A stretch of DNA of 5,928 bases from Anaerolineales bacterium (lineage in GTDB: Bacteria > Chloroflexota > Anaerolineae > 4572-78 > NAK82): positions 1-5,928 of the forward strand of contig JAHELX010000403.1 of NCBI GenBank assembly GCA_024643945.1. Direction: 5' to 3'. Positions within the stretch are counted from its first letter, which is position 1. Each line of letters begins with the position of its first letter. A model generated the notes under the pieces. The model saw only the letters and a list, made by a program, of their open reading frames with translations, searched no databases and was not told the origin of the DNA. A program made the translations under genes and the position numbers. Shown here piece by piece: positions 5,836 through 5,928 of this stretch.

Positions 5836-5928
5836 ATGTCCACCGATGACAAGATGAGCATTGATGAACGACGAAAGTATCTCGGCCGAATGAAGAAACG
5901 GTATGCCCAGGCGACCCGAAAGGAGCGG
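5836..5928 (+). CDS. Transposase/integrase-core protein, N-terminal fragment (cut by window edge)
   Basis: Thirty-one codons are visible, still open at the edge. After MSTDDK comes MSIDERRKYL, then a basic stretch M-K-K-R-Y-A-Q-A-T-R-K-E-R. This is the typical beginning of a group of DDE-type transposases (IS481-like or unclassified ISs) common in Chloroflexota and other environmental bacteria, which have an N-terminal helical DNA-binding region before a retroviral-integrase-like catalytic core. The core is outside the window. GAGG ends five bases before the ATG, which supports this start. The frame is also open for some distance upstream, but the homologous start fits the ATG. It differs from the remnant at 3742-4596, so this is a second element. 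The IS family name is from memory and less certain than the general call. Confidence 0.72.
   Translation, partial: MSTDDKMSIDERRKYLGRMKKRYAQATRKER

Overview
The window looks like part of a moderately GC-rich bacterial chromosome into which mobile DNA has inserted. Sampled lines of the large left-hand gene run at roughly 60-68 % G+C. Lines of the transposase remnant and the GntR gene run at about 47-52 %, and the spacer between those two drops below 30 % in places. A long Ser/Thr kinase-STAND-TPR fusion, a GcvH-like protein and a transposase start of the 'MSIDERRKYL' type together suggest Chloroflexota (Anaerolineae or Ktedonobacteria style). That placement is inference from gene style, not from a marker gene.

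Layout, left to right. (1) Positions 3-164 (+): the C-terminus of a glycine-cleavage H-protein-like gene that began upstream. (2) Positions 271-3636 (-), convergent with it: a 1121-residue signalling protein with an N-terminal protein kinase, a central NB-ARC/STAND ATPase with winged helix, and a C-terminal array of 40-residue TPR repeats. A 12-position hairpin sits in the 106-bp gap between the two. (3) About 3742-4740 (-): a decayed insertion sequence. Its transposase reading frame keeps the start and the C-terminal third of the family but has lost the catalytic middle, and it runs on into unrelated sequence. (4) Positions 4775-5516 (+): a FadR/FCD-type GntR repressor gene with its own near-consensus promoter. 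The promoter is overlaid with dyads and a 9-bp direct repeat that look like an autoregulatory operator. The FCD ligand domain appears shortened and has lost some of its expected metal ligands. (5) Positions 5517-5835: no protein gene. The minus strand carries a good promoter, a long imperfect hairpin and a strong intrinsic terminator in the right order and spacing for a free-standing small RNA of about 118 nt. (6) Positions 5836-5928 (+): the first 31 codons of a second, different transposase, cut by the window edge.

The kinase protein is probably a self-contained sensor. The TPR array would bind a ligand or partner, the STAND ATPase would switch, and the kinase would be the output, because no DNA-binding domain follows. 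The GntR gene has no recognisable target neighbour here, so autoregulation is the only regulation the sequence suggests. The most noteworthy undescribed item is the candidate small RNA at 5608-5725, between the GntR gene and the second transposase. Its promoter may be partly supplied by the end of that second element.
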